Below the pieces are notes generated by a model. It was not told the DNA's origin, made no database searches, and worked only from the letters and a program-made list of their open reading frames with translations. From Mycobacterium kyogaense (GTDB lineage Bacteria; Actinomycetota; Actinomycetes; Mycobacteriales; Mycobacteriaceae): DNA of 64,000 bases. Below, in pieces: positions 7,297-14,677 of the stretch (its first letter is position 1; the number at the start of each line of letters is the position of its first letter). The position numbers and the translations under genes are program-made. The stretch spans positions 62,001-126,000 of the forward strand of contig NZ_QJUA01000007.1 of assembly GCF_003254575.1 (NCBI RefSeq). The letters are read 5' to 3'.

Positions 7297-8505
7297 TCAG
7301 TGGCCCGGGCCGTACAGGCCGAACCGGTTGTCGGGGTCGCCGGGCACCCAGGTGCAGTCCACCTGCGAGCGGGTGCCCATCTCCTTGACGCGCCGCAGCA
7401 GTCGCTGCCCCAGCTCGAGTTGGCCGGGCTCCCATTTGGCCAGCGCCTCGGCGATGTCGGCGCTGTCGGACAGTGCGTCATGCAGCGCCCATGCGTTCGC
7501 GGCCGCCTTGGCGGTGCCTGCCGCGGCGTGCGGCCGGGCTGCGCTGGCGGCGTCGCCGACGAGCGCCACCCTGCCCAGTGCCATCTGGGAGACGCCGACG
7601 TCGTAGACGGCCTGCAGGTAGGGCTGCTCCGTACGCAGCACCACCTCGGCGGCGGCAGGCGCAAGCAGTTCGGTTGCCGCCGAACGCATCTCGTCGACGA
7701 ACCGGTCCTGCACCTGACCGGGATGCAGCGACACCCCGGCCACGAAGCCGCGCTTGTCGGTCATCAGCTCGTCGAGCTGATGACCCTCGGGCACGTTGCG
7801 GTACCAGACGTAGTTGAGCAACCGCTCCCCCACCGCCAGACCGCCCCCGGGCGCGGGGATCGGATAGACGTTGATGTGGGTGTGCGGCGCGACGCTGTAG
7901 CTGATCGAGTCGTGCAGCAGCTCGAACGTCTCGGGTGACACCTCTCGCTCGGGCACCGTGCCACGCCAGCCGACGTATCCGGAGTACTCCATCCGCGCGT
8001 CGGGTGCGATGCGGCGCCGGCTCGGTGAGCCGATGCCGTCGGCGAACACCACGAGCTCGGCGGTGTCGACCCGTCCCGAGGCGAACCGCACCGTCACCGC
8101 GTCGGCGTCCTGGTCGAAGCCGGCGGCGTACTCACCGAGGTGATAGTGGCCCGTGCCCGCCGCATCGGTGAAGTCGGTGAGCAGGGCACGGTAGAAGGTG
8201 CCCCATGAGGTGTAGCTCCACGGCGCGTTCTCGCGGTGCAACACCGTGTTGTCCGCGCCCAGGTACTGCACGAAATGCGTTCGGGTGCTGACGGTCTCCG
8301 GGTGCTGGCTGCTGCACTCGGTGAACCAGCGCAGCGTGTCGGGCTGCAGCACGATACCGCCGCCACGGCCGTCGAGATCGGTCGGTGTGCGCTCGTACAC
8401 GTCGACGTCGAAGCCGAGGCGACGCAGCAGCAGCGCGGCTGTCAGCCCGCCGATCGATCCGCCGATCACCAGCGCCCGGTGACCACTCCAACTCACGTCA
8501 CTCAT
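7297..8505 (-). CDS. FAD-dependent aromatic hydroxylase, 2,6-dihydroxypyridine 3-monooxygenase-like
   Basis: 402-aa class A flavoprotein monooxygenase using NAD(P)H and O2 to hydroxylate an activated ring. GGSIGG (15-20) is the FAD-binding GxGxxG; VALVGDAASAARPHAAAG is the C-terminal GD motif. I see resemblance, from memory of the family, to Arthrobacter 2,6-dihydroxypyridine 3-hydroxylase in the long GIVLQP stretch, GYVGWRG, the YPIP element, NVPEGHQLDELMTD and the ending PGDPDNRFGL. That points to a hydroxypyridine or similar heteroaromatic. It overlaps the amidohydrolase gene by 8 bp; ATG 8505 has a GGAGGAC element upstream. Confidence 0.85.
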   Translation of the reverse strand: MSDVSWSGHRALVIGGSIGGLTAALLLRRLGFDVDVYERTPTDLDGRGGGIVLQPDTLRWFTECSSQHPETVSTRTHFVQYLGADNTVLHRENAPWSYTSWGTFYRALLTDFTDAAGTGHYHLGEYAAGFDQDADAVTVRFASGRVDTAELVVFADGIGSPSRRRIAPDARMEYSGYVGWRGTVPEREVSPETFELLHDSISYSVAPHTHINVYPIPAPGGGLAVGERLLNYVWYRNVPEGHQLDELMTDKRGFVAGVSLHPGQVQDRFVDEMRSAATELLAPAAAEVVLRTEQPYLQAVYDVGVSQMALGRVALVGDAASAARPHAAAGTAKAAANAWALHDALSDSADIAEALAKWEPGQLELGQRLLRRVKEMGTRSQVDCTWVPGDPDNRFGLYGPGH

Positions 8506-9493
8506 CGTGTCCTCCTGTGTCGAGCCCGAGGAACGCTCGGGCGTTGGCCTCCAGTGCCGCGTCGTCGATGCCGGCCGCGCGCGGGAGTTCGAGAGGGGCG
8601 GAGGTGCCCATGTCGAACGGGAAGTCGCTGCCGCACATCAGGTGTGCAGGATCGGCGTGCGCGCGCAGCAACTGCAGGGTGGGCACGTCATGGGTGAGCG
8701 TGTCGAACCACAACTGGGAGAACATCTCCCGCGGTGGCCGGGTGCCGGCACCGCGCACGTCGGCGCGCTGCTGCCAGCCGTGCGCCCAGCGCCCCACCAG
8801 GGCGGGCGCGCACCCACCACCGTGGACGAGGCAGATCCGCAAGGTCGGGAACTCGTCGAGGACGCCGCCGAGGGTGAGTGCGGCTGCTGCCGTAGCGGAT
8901 TCGACGGGGTTGCCGATCAGGTTCGCCAGGTAGTGCGACCCCCATTCCGGCCGGGGCAGCTGCATCGGGTGCACGAGGACGGCGAGTTCGAGATCAGCTG
9001 CGGCGCCGACGATCTCCCGCATCGGGTCCACATCGAACGATGCCGTGCCGAGCAGCGGTGGCATGGCGATCCCGTACATCCCGTCGGTGCCGGCGAGCCC
9101 CGACATCTGTTTGGCGGCAGCCTCGGGGTCGTGCAGTGACACCAGCCCGAGACCCACCAGCCTGCCATCGCTGTCGCGGCAGACCTGGGCCAGATCGTCG
9201 TTGTAGGTGCCGACGAACTCGTCGACGTTCCCTCCGGAGCCAGTGCTGCCGACCGGGAAGGCGAACGGCGGGGCCGACAGCACCCGGGCACCCAGGCCCG
9301 CGGCGTCGGTGTCCGCCAGCACCCGGGACACATCGCTCATCGCCTCGGTCTCGATGGACAACGGCAGCTCGCCCAGGTGCAGTTCGCCGTGGTGGTCGCG
9401 CAACGGGGGCAGCGGGGAGCCGGGAGCGAGCCCGAACAGGTGCTGCGGCAACCAGTGTGCGTGGACATCGATCGGTCCGGAGCGCAGGGTCAT
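8498..9493 (-). CDS. Amidohydrolase-2 family hydrolase/decarboxylase (ACMSD-like)
   Basis: 331-aa metal-dependent TIM-barrel enzyme of the Amidohydro_2 (ACMSD/gamma-resorcylate decarboxylase) family. IDVHAHWLP at residues 8-16 carries the HxH pair; VHPMQLP (about 177) has the barrel His; CLVHGGG (about 222) the next His; CGSDFPFDMG (about 291) the catalytic Asp. These enzymes decarboxylate aromatic acids or hydrolyse C-C or C-N bonds. Beside a hydroxypyridine-hydroxylase-like enzyme, a carboxylated ring or its cleavage product is a reasonable substrate. ATG 9493 overlaps the ATPase stop by 4 bp. Confidence 0.85.
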   Translation of the reverse strand: MTLRSGPIDVHAHWLPQHLFGLAPGSPLPPLRDHHGELHLGELPLSIETEAMSDVSRVLADTDAAGLGARVLSAPPFAFPVGSTGSGGNVDEFVGTYNDDLAQVCRDSDGRLVGLGLVSLHDPEAAAKQMSGLAGTDGMYGIAMPPLLGTASFDVDPMREIVGAAADLELAVLVHPMQLPRPEWGSHYLANLIGNPVESATAAAALTLGGVLDEFPTLRICLVHGGGCAPALVGRWAHGWQQRADVRGAGTRPPREMFSQLWFDTLTHDVPTLQLLRAHADPAHLMCGSDFPFDMGTSAPLELPRAAGIDDAALEANARAFLGLDTGGHDE

Positions 9494-10236
9494 GCCGCCG
9501 AACCCATCGCCTCGAGCGCCTCGAAGCGCGCGAGTACCTCAGCTTGCAGCAGGGCCACCGCCGGATCGGAGGCGCGGCGCGGGCGCGGCAGGTCCACGTC
9601 GATGATCTCGTGCACCCGACCACCGGGGGCGAGCACGACGATGCGGTCCGAGAGCTGCACCGCCTCGGTGACGTCGTGGGTGACGAACATGACCGTGCGG
9701 CGCGACTCCAGCCAGATCCGTTCCAGATGCTCGCGCAGGGTGCGCGATGTCATCGCGTCGAGGTGGCTGAACGGCTCGTCCATCAACAGGATGTCGGGCT
9801 CGACGGCGAACGCGCGGGCGATGCCGATGCGCTGCTGCTGGCCGCCGGAGAGCTGCGCGGGGAACCGGTCGGCGCAGTGGCTCAGTCCGACCAGGTCGAG
9901 GTAGTGCCGCGCCCGGTCCTGCCACCCGTCGCGCTCGTGCTGGACGAAGCCGAGGTTGGCCATCACGGTCCGCCACGGCAGCAGCCGCGGATCCTGGAAC
10001 ACATAGCCGACCCGGGCGTCGCGCGAGCCGGCCCGCAGCGACACCGTGCCGGAGGTGTGCGGTTCGATGCCGGAGACGATGTTGAGCAGCGTGGTCTTAC
10101 CGCTGCCCGACGGGCCGACCACCGAGACGAACGTCTCGCCCGAGATCGTCAGGTCGACCTCGTCGATGACCCGGGTGACCGCTCCGCGGCGGTCGGTGAA
10201 TTCCTTGACCAGTTTCTCGATTTCGATTGCAGCCAT
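9490..10236 (-). CDS. ABC transporter ATP-binding protein (SsuB/TauB/NitD type)
   Basis: 248-aa cytoplasmic ATPase. Walker A is GPSGSGKTT (41-49), the Q-loop is VFQDPRLLPW, the signature is LSGGQQQR, Walker B is ILLMDEPFSHLDA and the switch His is in MFVTHDVTEA. The VFQDPRLLPWRTV sequence and short length place it with sulfonate/taurine/nitrate-type importers. It powers the two permeases encoded just upstream (15-bp gap) and is 4-bp coupled to the amidohydrolase. Confidence 0.92.
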   Translation of the reverse strand: MAAIEIEKLVKEFTDRRGAVTRVIDEVDLTISGETFVSVVGPSGSGKTTLLNIVSGIEPHTSGTVSLRAGSRDARVGYVFQDPRLLPWRTVMANLGFVQHERDGWQDRARHYLDLVGLSHCADRFPAQLSGGQQQRIGIARAFAVEPDILLMDEPFSHLDAMTSRTLREHLERIWLESRRTVMFVTHDVTEAVQLSDRIVVLAPGGRVHEIIDVDLPRPRRASDPAVALLQAEVLARFEALEAMGSAA

Positions 10237-10251
10237 GGACTTTCTCGCTTT

Positions 10252-11022
10252 CTAGACGGTGCGCCAGCGGGTGGTACGGCGCTCGATGGGACCCAGGATC
10301 AGCAGATCGGCGACCACCAGCAGGGCGATGAACACCAGCACCCAGGCGAGGAACCCGTCGAGTTGATTGGCGTCGTACCAGTAGCGGGCGCGCCAGCCGA
10401 CGCCCGAGGTGGAACCGAACCATTCGGCCAGCAGCAACCCGTTCCAGGCGCTCATGATCGCGAAGCGCACGGCGGCCACGGTGGAACCGGCCACGGCCGG
10501 TGCGACGATCTGGCGCAGCACCTTCGCCCGTGACACCCCGAACGACCGTGCCATCAACACCAACTCCGCGGGGACGGCCCGCGTGGCCTTGGCGATGTTG
10601 ACCACGACGAAGGGCAGCCCGGAAAGGAACACCGTCATCACCGGGGTGAGCCAGCCGAAACCGAACCACATCGTTGTCAGCAGCGCCCAGATCACCGCGG
10701 GAATGGCGAGTCCGGCGGCGGTCAGATCGGAGAAGGCCAGATCCGCCAACCGGGACATTCCCATCAGCACGCCCACCGCGGCACCGACCACCAGCGCGGC
10801 AGCCAGCCCGAGTACGAACCGATTCATGCTGATCGCCAGGTTGCCCCAGAGTTCGCCGGCGGCGGCTTCAGAACCCAGCCGGGTCACCGCGTCCGGCAGT
10901 GATGGCACGCGGTTGCCGAGGACGACGGCCAGCTGCCAGGCGGCCAGGATGCTCGCCACGGCGGCCAGAACCGCTGTGGCCGAGAGTGATCCGCTCGAGA
11001 TCCGGCGGGTCATGGTGGTCAT
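10252..11022 (-). CDS. ABC transporter permease (SsuC type), second of two
   Basis: 256-aa inner-membrane permease with about six hydrophobic segments. The EAA loop is seen as ELVLMARSFGVSRAKVLRQIVAP at about residues 150-172. ATG 11022 makes a 4-bp ATGA overlap with the preceding permease gene; the open frame continues further upstream only as antisense-like sequence. The two non-identical permeases presumably form a heterodimer. Confidence 0.9.
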   Translation of the reverse strand: MTTMTRRISSGSLSATAVLAAVASILAAWQLAVVLGNRVPSLPDAVTRLGSEAAAGELWGNLAISMNRFVLGLAAALVVGAAVGVLMGMSRLADLAFSDLTAAGLAIPAVIWALLTTMWFGFGWLTPVMTVFLSGLPFVVVNIAKATRAVPAELVLMARSFGVSRAKVLRQIVAPAVAGSTVAAVRFAIMSAWNGLLLAEWFGSTSGVGWRARYWYDANQLDGFLAWVLVFIALLVVADLLILGPIERRTTRWRTV

Positions 11023-11855
11023 GCGATCTCCTTGCGCCAGGCGAAGAAGCGATTCTCCAGCGCGGCGAGACCGCGCTCGATCAGCACCATCGCGACGATG
11101 AAAAGGGTGGTCCACGCCAGCATGTCGTCGACGCGGAACTCCTGGTAGGCCTTGCGGATCATGAAGCCGACGCCGCTGCTCGCGCCGAACACCTCGGTCA
11201 GCGCCTCCACCTTCCACGCCATCGCGAAGCCGTATCGGACGCCGGCGAAGACGAATGTCGTCACGGCCGGGAGGTAGAGGTGGCGCACCACGTCGGTGCG
11301 ACTGCGCCCGAACGCATGGCACATCGACAGCAGCCTGCCGTCCACCGAGCGCACCCCCTCGGCGACGTTGATGGCGATGAACGGCAGCGCCACCAGCGCG
11401 GAGACCACGATCGGCCCGCCCGCGCCGACACCGAAGATCAGCAGTCCGAACACCGCGTAGGTCAGTCCCGGCATGTTGCCGAGCACGAACAGCGGCAGTG
11501 AGAAGTACGACGTCATGAATCGGCTGCGGCCCATCAGGAATCCGATGACCAGGCCACCGGCCATCGCGATGACGAACCCGGCGGCGATCTTGGCGATGCT
11601 GACCGAGAAGTTGGACAGCGCCTCGCCTGAGACGACGATCGCGCCCACCTGCTCGGCGACCCCGGCGGGCCGGGGGACGATCGGGTCGTCGATCCATGCG
11701 GCAACGGCAGCCCAGATCGCGACCGCGAGGACCAGTGCGGTGCCCGAGGCCAGCCACCGCAGGTTCGCGGTCAGGCCGAGCCGCGGCCGGCGGGGGCGCC
11801 GATCGGCGGGCGCCGTTACGGACGGCGCATCCGGCGGGGCGACGGTCGAGGTCAC
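11019..11855 (-). CDS. ABC transporter permease (SsuC type), first of two
   Basis: 278-aa permease. A basic, proline-rich N-terminal tail is followed by a TM segment (LASGTALVLAVAIWAAVAAW) and at least five more. The EAA-type loop is MCHAFGRSRTDVVRHLYLP. The GTG start at 11855 overlaps the lipoprotein stop (GTGA). It pairs with the next permease and the ATPase at 9490. Confidence 0.9.
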   Translation of the reverse strand: MTSTVAPPDAPSVTAPADRRPRRPRLGLTANLRWLASGTALVLAVAIWAAVAAWIDDPIVPRPAGVAEQVGAIVVSGEALSNFSVSIAKIAAGFVIAMAGGLVIGFLMGRSRFMTSYFSLPLFVLGNMPGLTYAVFGLLIFGVGAGGPIVVSALVALPFIAINVAEGVRSVDGRLLSMCHAFGRSRTDVVRHLYLPAVTTFVFAGVRYGFAMAWKVEALTEVFGASSGVGFMIRKAYQEFRVDDMLAWTTLFIVAMVLIERGLAALENRFFAWRKEIA

Positions 11856-12901
11856 GGCTGAACTCCTTCGGTCGGCAGGAACTTCGGATCGGTGACGTCA
11901 TCGCCGATGACGCCGGTGGCGCGCATCAGGTCGAAGACCGAGCTCTCGTCGGCGGCCCACTTCGGGTCGAACCGGACCTCGTCGACCACCCAGTCGTGCT
12001 CGGCGACATACGCTTTCATGAAGGCGATGTCTTCGGGCGTGGCGACCGCGAAATGCTGGGGATAGCGTTCGATCATCTCGTCGCGGTGCGCCCGCCATTC
12101 GGCCAGGCCGCGGTCCCACAGGTCGAGGAAGGCCGACACCTCGCCCGGGTGGGCATCCACCCAGTCCTTACGGCCCACGAAGACGTTGCCCATCGGACCG
12201 TCGTGGCCCGGCGCGTTCAGTTCGGCGAACAGATCGGCCGATGACTTCCCGTCGTAGAGCGGACGCACCGAGCCCTCCCGCAGCTCGCGGGCCGACAGAT
12301 CCGGGTAGCAGATGCAGGCGTCGATCTCACCGCGCGCCAACAGGTTCGACAGGTTCTGGATGTCGGCGACGATGATCTGGTAGTCCCCGTCGACCAGCTG
12401 TGCATCGTGCATCTGCTTGACCAGGGCGCTCCACACCAGCGTGCCCGACACCGTGGTGAACACACCGAGCCGCTTGCCCTCGAGATCGGCGAGCGTCTGC
12501 GCGGGGTCGTTCGCGCGCACCAGGATCCGGCTGCGTTCGGCGTTGTAGCGGCCGATGATGACGGTCTCGCGCCGGGTCTGCTCCTCGAGGCCCGGCACCT
12601 CGAACGACGCGGTGGAGATGATGTCGGCGTGACCGCCGGCGAACAACCCGAACTCGTCCCACGTCGCACTGGTCTCGATGCGGTAGCCGGTGTCGCGTTC
12701 CCACTGCGCCACCACGCCGGTCTCGTTCATGTAGTCCCAGATCGGGTCGGGGGCGAACGTGAAACGGATGACGCCGTCCTGCGCCGTACGTGAGGACGCC
12801 GGCCCACCCAGCCCGGCCGCGCAGCCGGTGGCGGCCAGCAGCACCGCGCTGACGACCAGGGCGAGCACCGCGCGCGCCCAGGTCCGAATCGAGAGTGTCA
12901 C
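11852..12901 (-). CDS. ABC transporter substrate-binding lipoprotein (NMT1/SsuA-like)
   Basis: 349-aa binding protein. Signal VLALVVSAVLLAATGC puts the lipidated Cys at 27. The mature part has the type II periplasmic-binding fold of the NMT1/THI5/SsuA family (FTFAPDPIWDYMNETGVVAQWERDTGY, then GKRLGVFTTVSGTLVWSALVK); this class binds sulfonates, nitrate, pyrimidines or aromatic acids. GTG 12901 has a strong AGGAGGT ribosome site at 5 nt spacing. First gene of the operon, divergent from the PucR-type regulator 99 bp away. Confidence 0.9.
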   Translation of the reverse strand: MTLSIRTWARAVLALVVSAVLLAATGCAAGLGGPASSRTAQDGVIRFTFAPDPIWDYMNETGVVAQWERDTGYRIETSATWDEFGLFAGGHADIISTASFEVPGLEEQTRRETVIIGRYNAERSRILVRANDPAQTLADLEGKRLGVFTTVSGTLVWSALVKQMHDAQLVDGDYQIIVADIQNLSNLLARGEIDACICYPDLSARELREGSVRPLYDGKSSADLFAELNAPGHDGPMGNVFVGRKDWVDAHPGEVSAFLDLWDRGLAEWRAHRDEMIERYPQHFAVATPEDIAFMKAYVAEHDWVVDEVRFDPKWAADESSVFDLMRATGVIGDDVTDPKFLPTEGVQP

Positions 12902-12969
12902 CGGTTACCTCCTTGGTCTGTGACCGCGGTCACGACTCTCACTGTGGAGGGTGGCGTCGACAGAGGCAA

Positions 12970-13015
12970 TGTCTTGACAGACACACTTACGCTGATCGAT
13001 GTGTCTGGTGATACA
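12970..13015. promoter_or_regulatory. Paired dyads between the catabolic operon and its regulator
   Basis: Two sites share the form TGTCT-N4-A(G/T)ACA: 12970-12983 (perfect 5-bp arms, spacer TGAC) and 13002-13015 (one arm mismatch, spacer GGTG). Their starts are 32 bp apart, three helical turns, so two dimers would bind the same face. The second overlaps the probable start codon of the regulator, suggesting autoregulation. Confidence 0.5.
12988..12993 (+). promoter_or_regulatory. -10 box of the PucR-type regulator gene
   Basis: TACGCT lies 7 nt before GTG 13001, fitting leaderless initiation. It falls between the two dyads, so binding there would block the promoter. Confidence 0.45.
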
Positions 13016-14671
13016 CACGGCGGCGACGGCCAGCTGGAAATCTGGCTGGGGGCGCTCGCCGACATCGGAGAGGCCGTCGGTGGGGACACCCCCGTGGAGG
13101 CCGTGCTGGATCGGGTGGCCGAGACCGCATGCACCCTGCTCGGATACGACTTCTGCGCTGTCTTCCTGCCGACCACCGATCGCAGTGCGCTCACCATCGT
13201 CGGTTCACACGGGCTCTCGCCGGACTATGTCGCCCAGGTCAACGCCGACCGGCCGATCCTGCTCGACGTGCGCGACGAATACGAGGCACCGACCAGCATC
13301 GCCTTCCGCACCGGTGAGGTGGTCACGGTCGACGACATCGACCGCAAGCCGCACTTCACGTGGAGTGGGGTGGCGCACGAGCAGGGCTACCGGGCGCTGA
13401 TCTCGGTTCCGCTACGCCGGTCCGGCACCGTCGTCGGGGCGCTCAACGGATACCGGGCCGGCCCCCACCGATTCGATCGCGCCGAGGTCGGACTGGTCAG
13501 CACGCTGGCGACCCAGGTCGCAGTCGCACTCGGGACCGCGCAACTGCGCGCCGCCGAACAGGCGACGATCTCCGAATTGCGGCGCGCCGCAGAAGTCCAC
13601 ACATCGCTGACCGAGACGGCCCTGCGCGGTGAAGGTGTCACCGGCGTCGCCGAAGCACTGGCCGAACTGCTCGGGCGGTCAGTGGCGATCGACGACGTCT
13701 ACGCCGAGCAGCTGGCGGCCGCGGGCCCGGCCTCCACCGCGGAGTCCATCAGCGATGAGCGCCTACGCGAAGAGCCCAGGGCCTCCGTCACCGACGTGAT
13801 CCTCGACGGCGCGCCGGTGGCGCACATTCGCGTCGCCGCGACGGACGATCCCCTGTCCGCCGTCGACGTCCGCGCGGTCGAACAGGCCGCGGTCGTCACC
13901 GCACTCGAGCTGTTGCGTGCCCGCACAGCGGCCGAAGTCGAACAGCGCCTGCGCGGTTCGCTGGTGGCCGACGTCCTCGGCTCCGACCCCGGCTCGCTTC
14001 CCGCCATCGTCGATCGGGCCCGCCGGCTGGGCTGGGATCTCGCCGGCACGCAGACGCTGATCGCCCTGCGCTGCAACGACACCGAGGCACTGCTGGCCGC
14101 CGCCGACCGCTTCTTCCGGCACGCGACGCAGCGCCCCCTGTCGGCCGTGCACCGCGGTGACGTGATCCTGCTCTGGCCCAGCGGAGCCGCCGTGGAGACG
14201 ACCCGTCGCCTGGTCGACACCGTCGCCATGACGGGGGTGATCGCCGCTGTGTCGAGAACAGTCGACGCCGCGGGATTGCCCGCTGCATTCCGGGCCGTCC
14301 GTGGCGCCCTGGACCTGGCCGCCGGCGCGGGGGCCCCGGCCGTGATCGACCTGACCCAGCTGACGGTCGACCAGCTGCTGCTCGAGCTGGGCGACACGGC
14401 GCGCCTGACGGAGTTCGCGACATCCGTGCTGGGCCGCGCCATGGACTACGACCGCACCCGCTCGACGGCGCTGCTCGACACCGCCCGCGTCGTCATCGAC
14501 GCCGGACTGGACCGGCGCGCCGCCGCCGCGCGGCTTCACCTGCACCACAACACCGTTGCTCAGCGGATGCGCCGCCTGGAGGAACTGACGGGGTTGGCGA
14601 TGTCGCGGCCTGCCGATCTGCTGCAGCTGACGTCGGCGCTGACGGTCGCCCGGATCGCCGCGCTGGGGTGA
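13001..14671 (+). CDS. GAF-domain PucR/CdaR-type transcriptional regulator
   Basis: 556 aa from GTG 13001. An N-terminal GAF domain (about 20-170; FCAVFLPTTDRSALTIVGSHG, then ISVPLRRSGTVVGALNGY) likely senses a small aromatic ligand. A central GGDEF-like PucR region follows, and a C-terminal PucR helix-turn-helix (HTH_30; DRRAAAARLHLHHNTVAQRM and the following residues). An upstream in-frame GTG at 12920 would leave only 18 bp to the divergent operon; 13001 is preceded by a fitting -10 box, so I prefer it. Divergent orientation and flanking dyads make it the likely regulator of the uptake/monooxygenase operon. Confidence 0.85.
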   Translation: MSGDTHGGDGQLEIWLGALADIGEAVGGDTPVEAVLDRVAETACTLLGYDFCAVFLPTTDRSALTIVGSHGLSPDYVAQVNADRPILLDVRDEYEAPTSIAFRTGEVVTVDDIDRKPHFTWSGVAHEQGYRALISVPLRRSGTVVGALNGYRAGPHRFDRAEVGLVSTLATQVAVALGTAQLRAAEQATISELRRAAEVHTSLTETALRGEGVTGVAEALAELLGRSVAIDDVYAEQLAAAGPASTAESISDERLREEPRASVTDVILDGAPVAHIRVAATDDPLSAVDVRAVEQAAVVTALELLRARTAAEVEQRLRGSLVADVLGSDPGSLPAIVDRARRLGWDLAGTQTLIALRCNDTEALLAAADRFFRHATQRPLSAVHRGDVILLWPSGAAVETTRRLVDTVAMTGVIAAVSRTVDAAGLPAAFRAVRGALDLAAGAGAPAVIDLTQLTVDQLLLELGDTARLTEFATSVLGRAMDYDRTRSTALLDTARVVIDAGLDRRAAAARLHLHHNTVAQRMRRLEELTGLAMSRPADLLQLTSALTVARIAALG

Positions 14672-14677
14672 GCAGTG

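Noticed and set aside
12974..12979. TTGACA as a -35 box for the PucR-type regulator gene.
   Set aside because: Only 8 bp separate it from TACGCT, too short for a sigma-70-type promoter; it is better explained as part of the dyad at 12970-12983.
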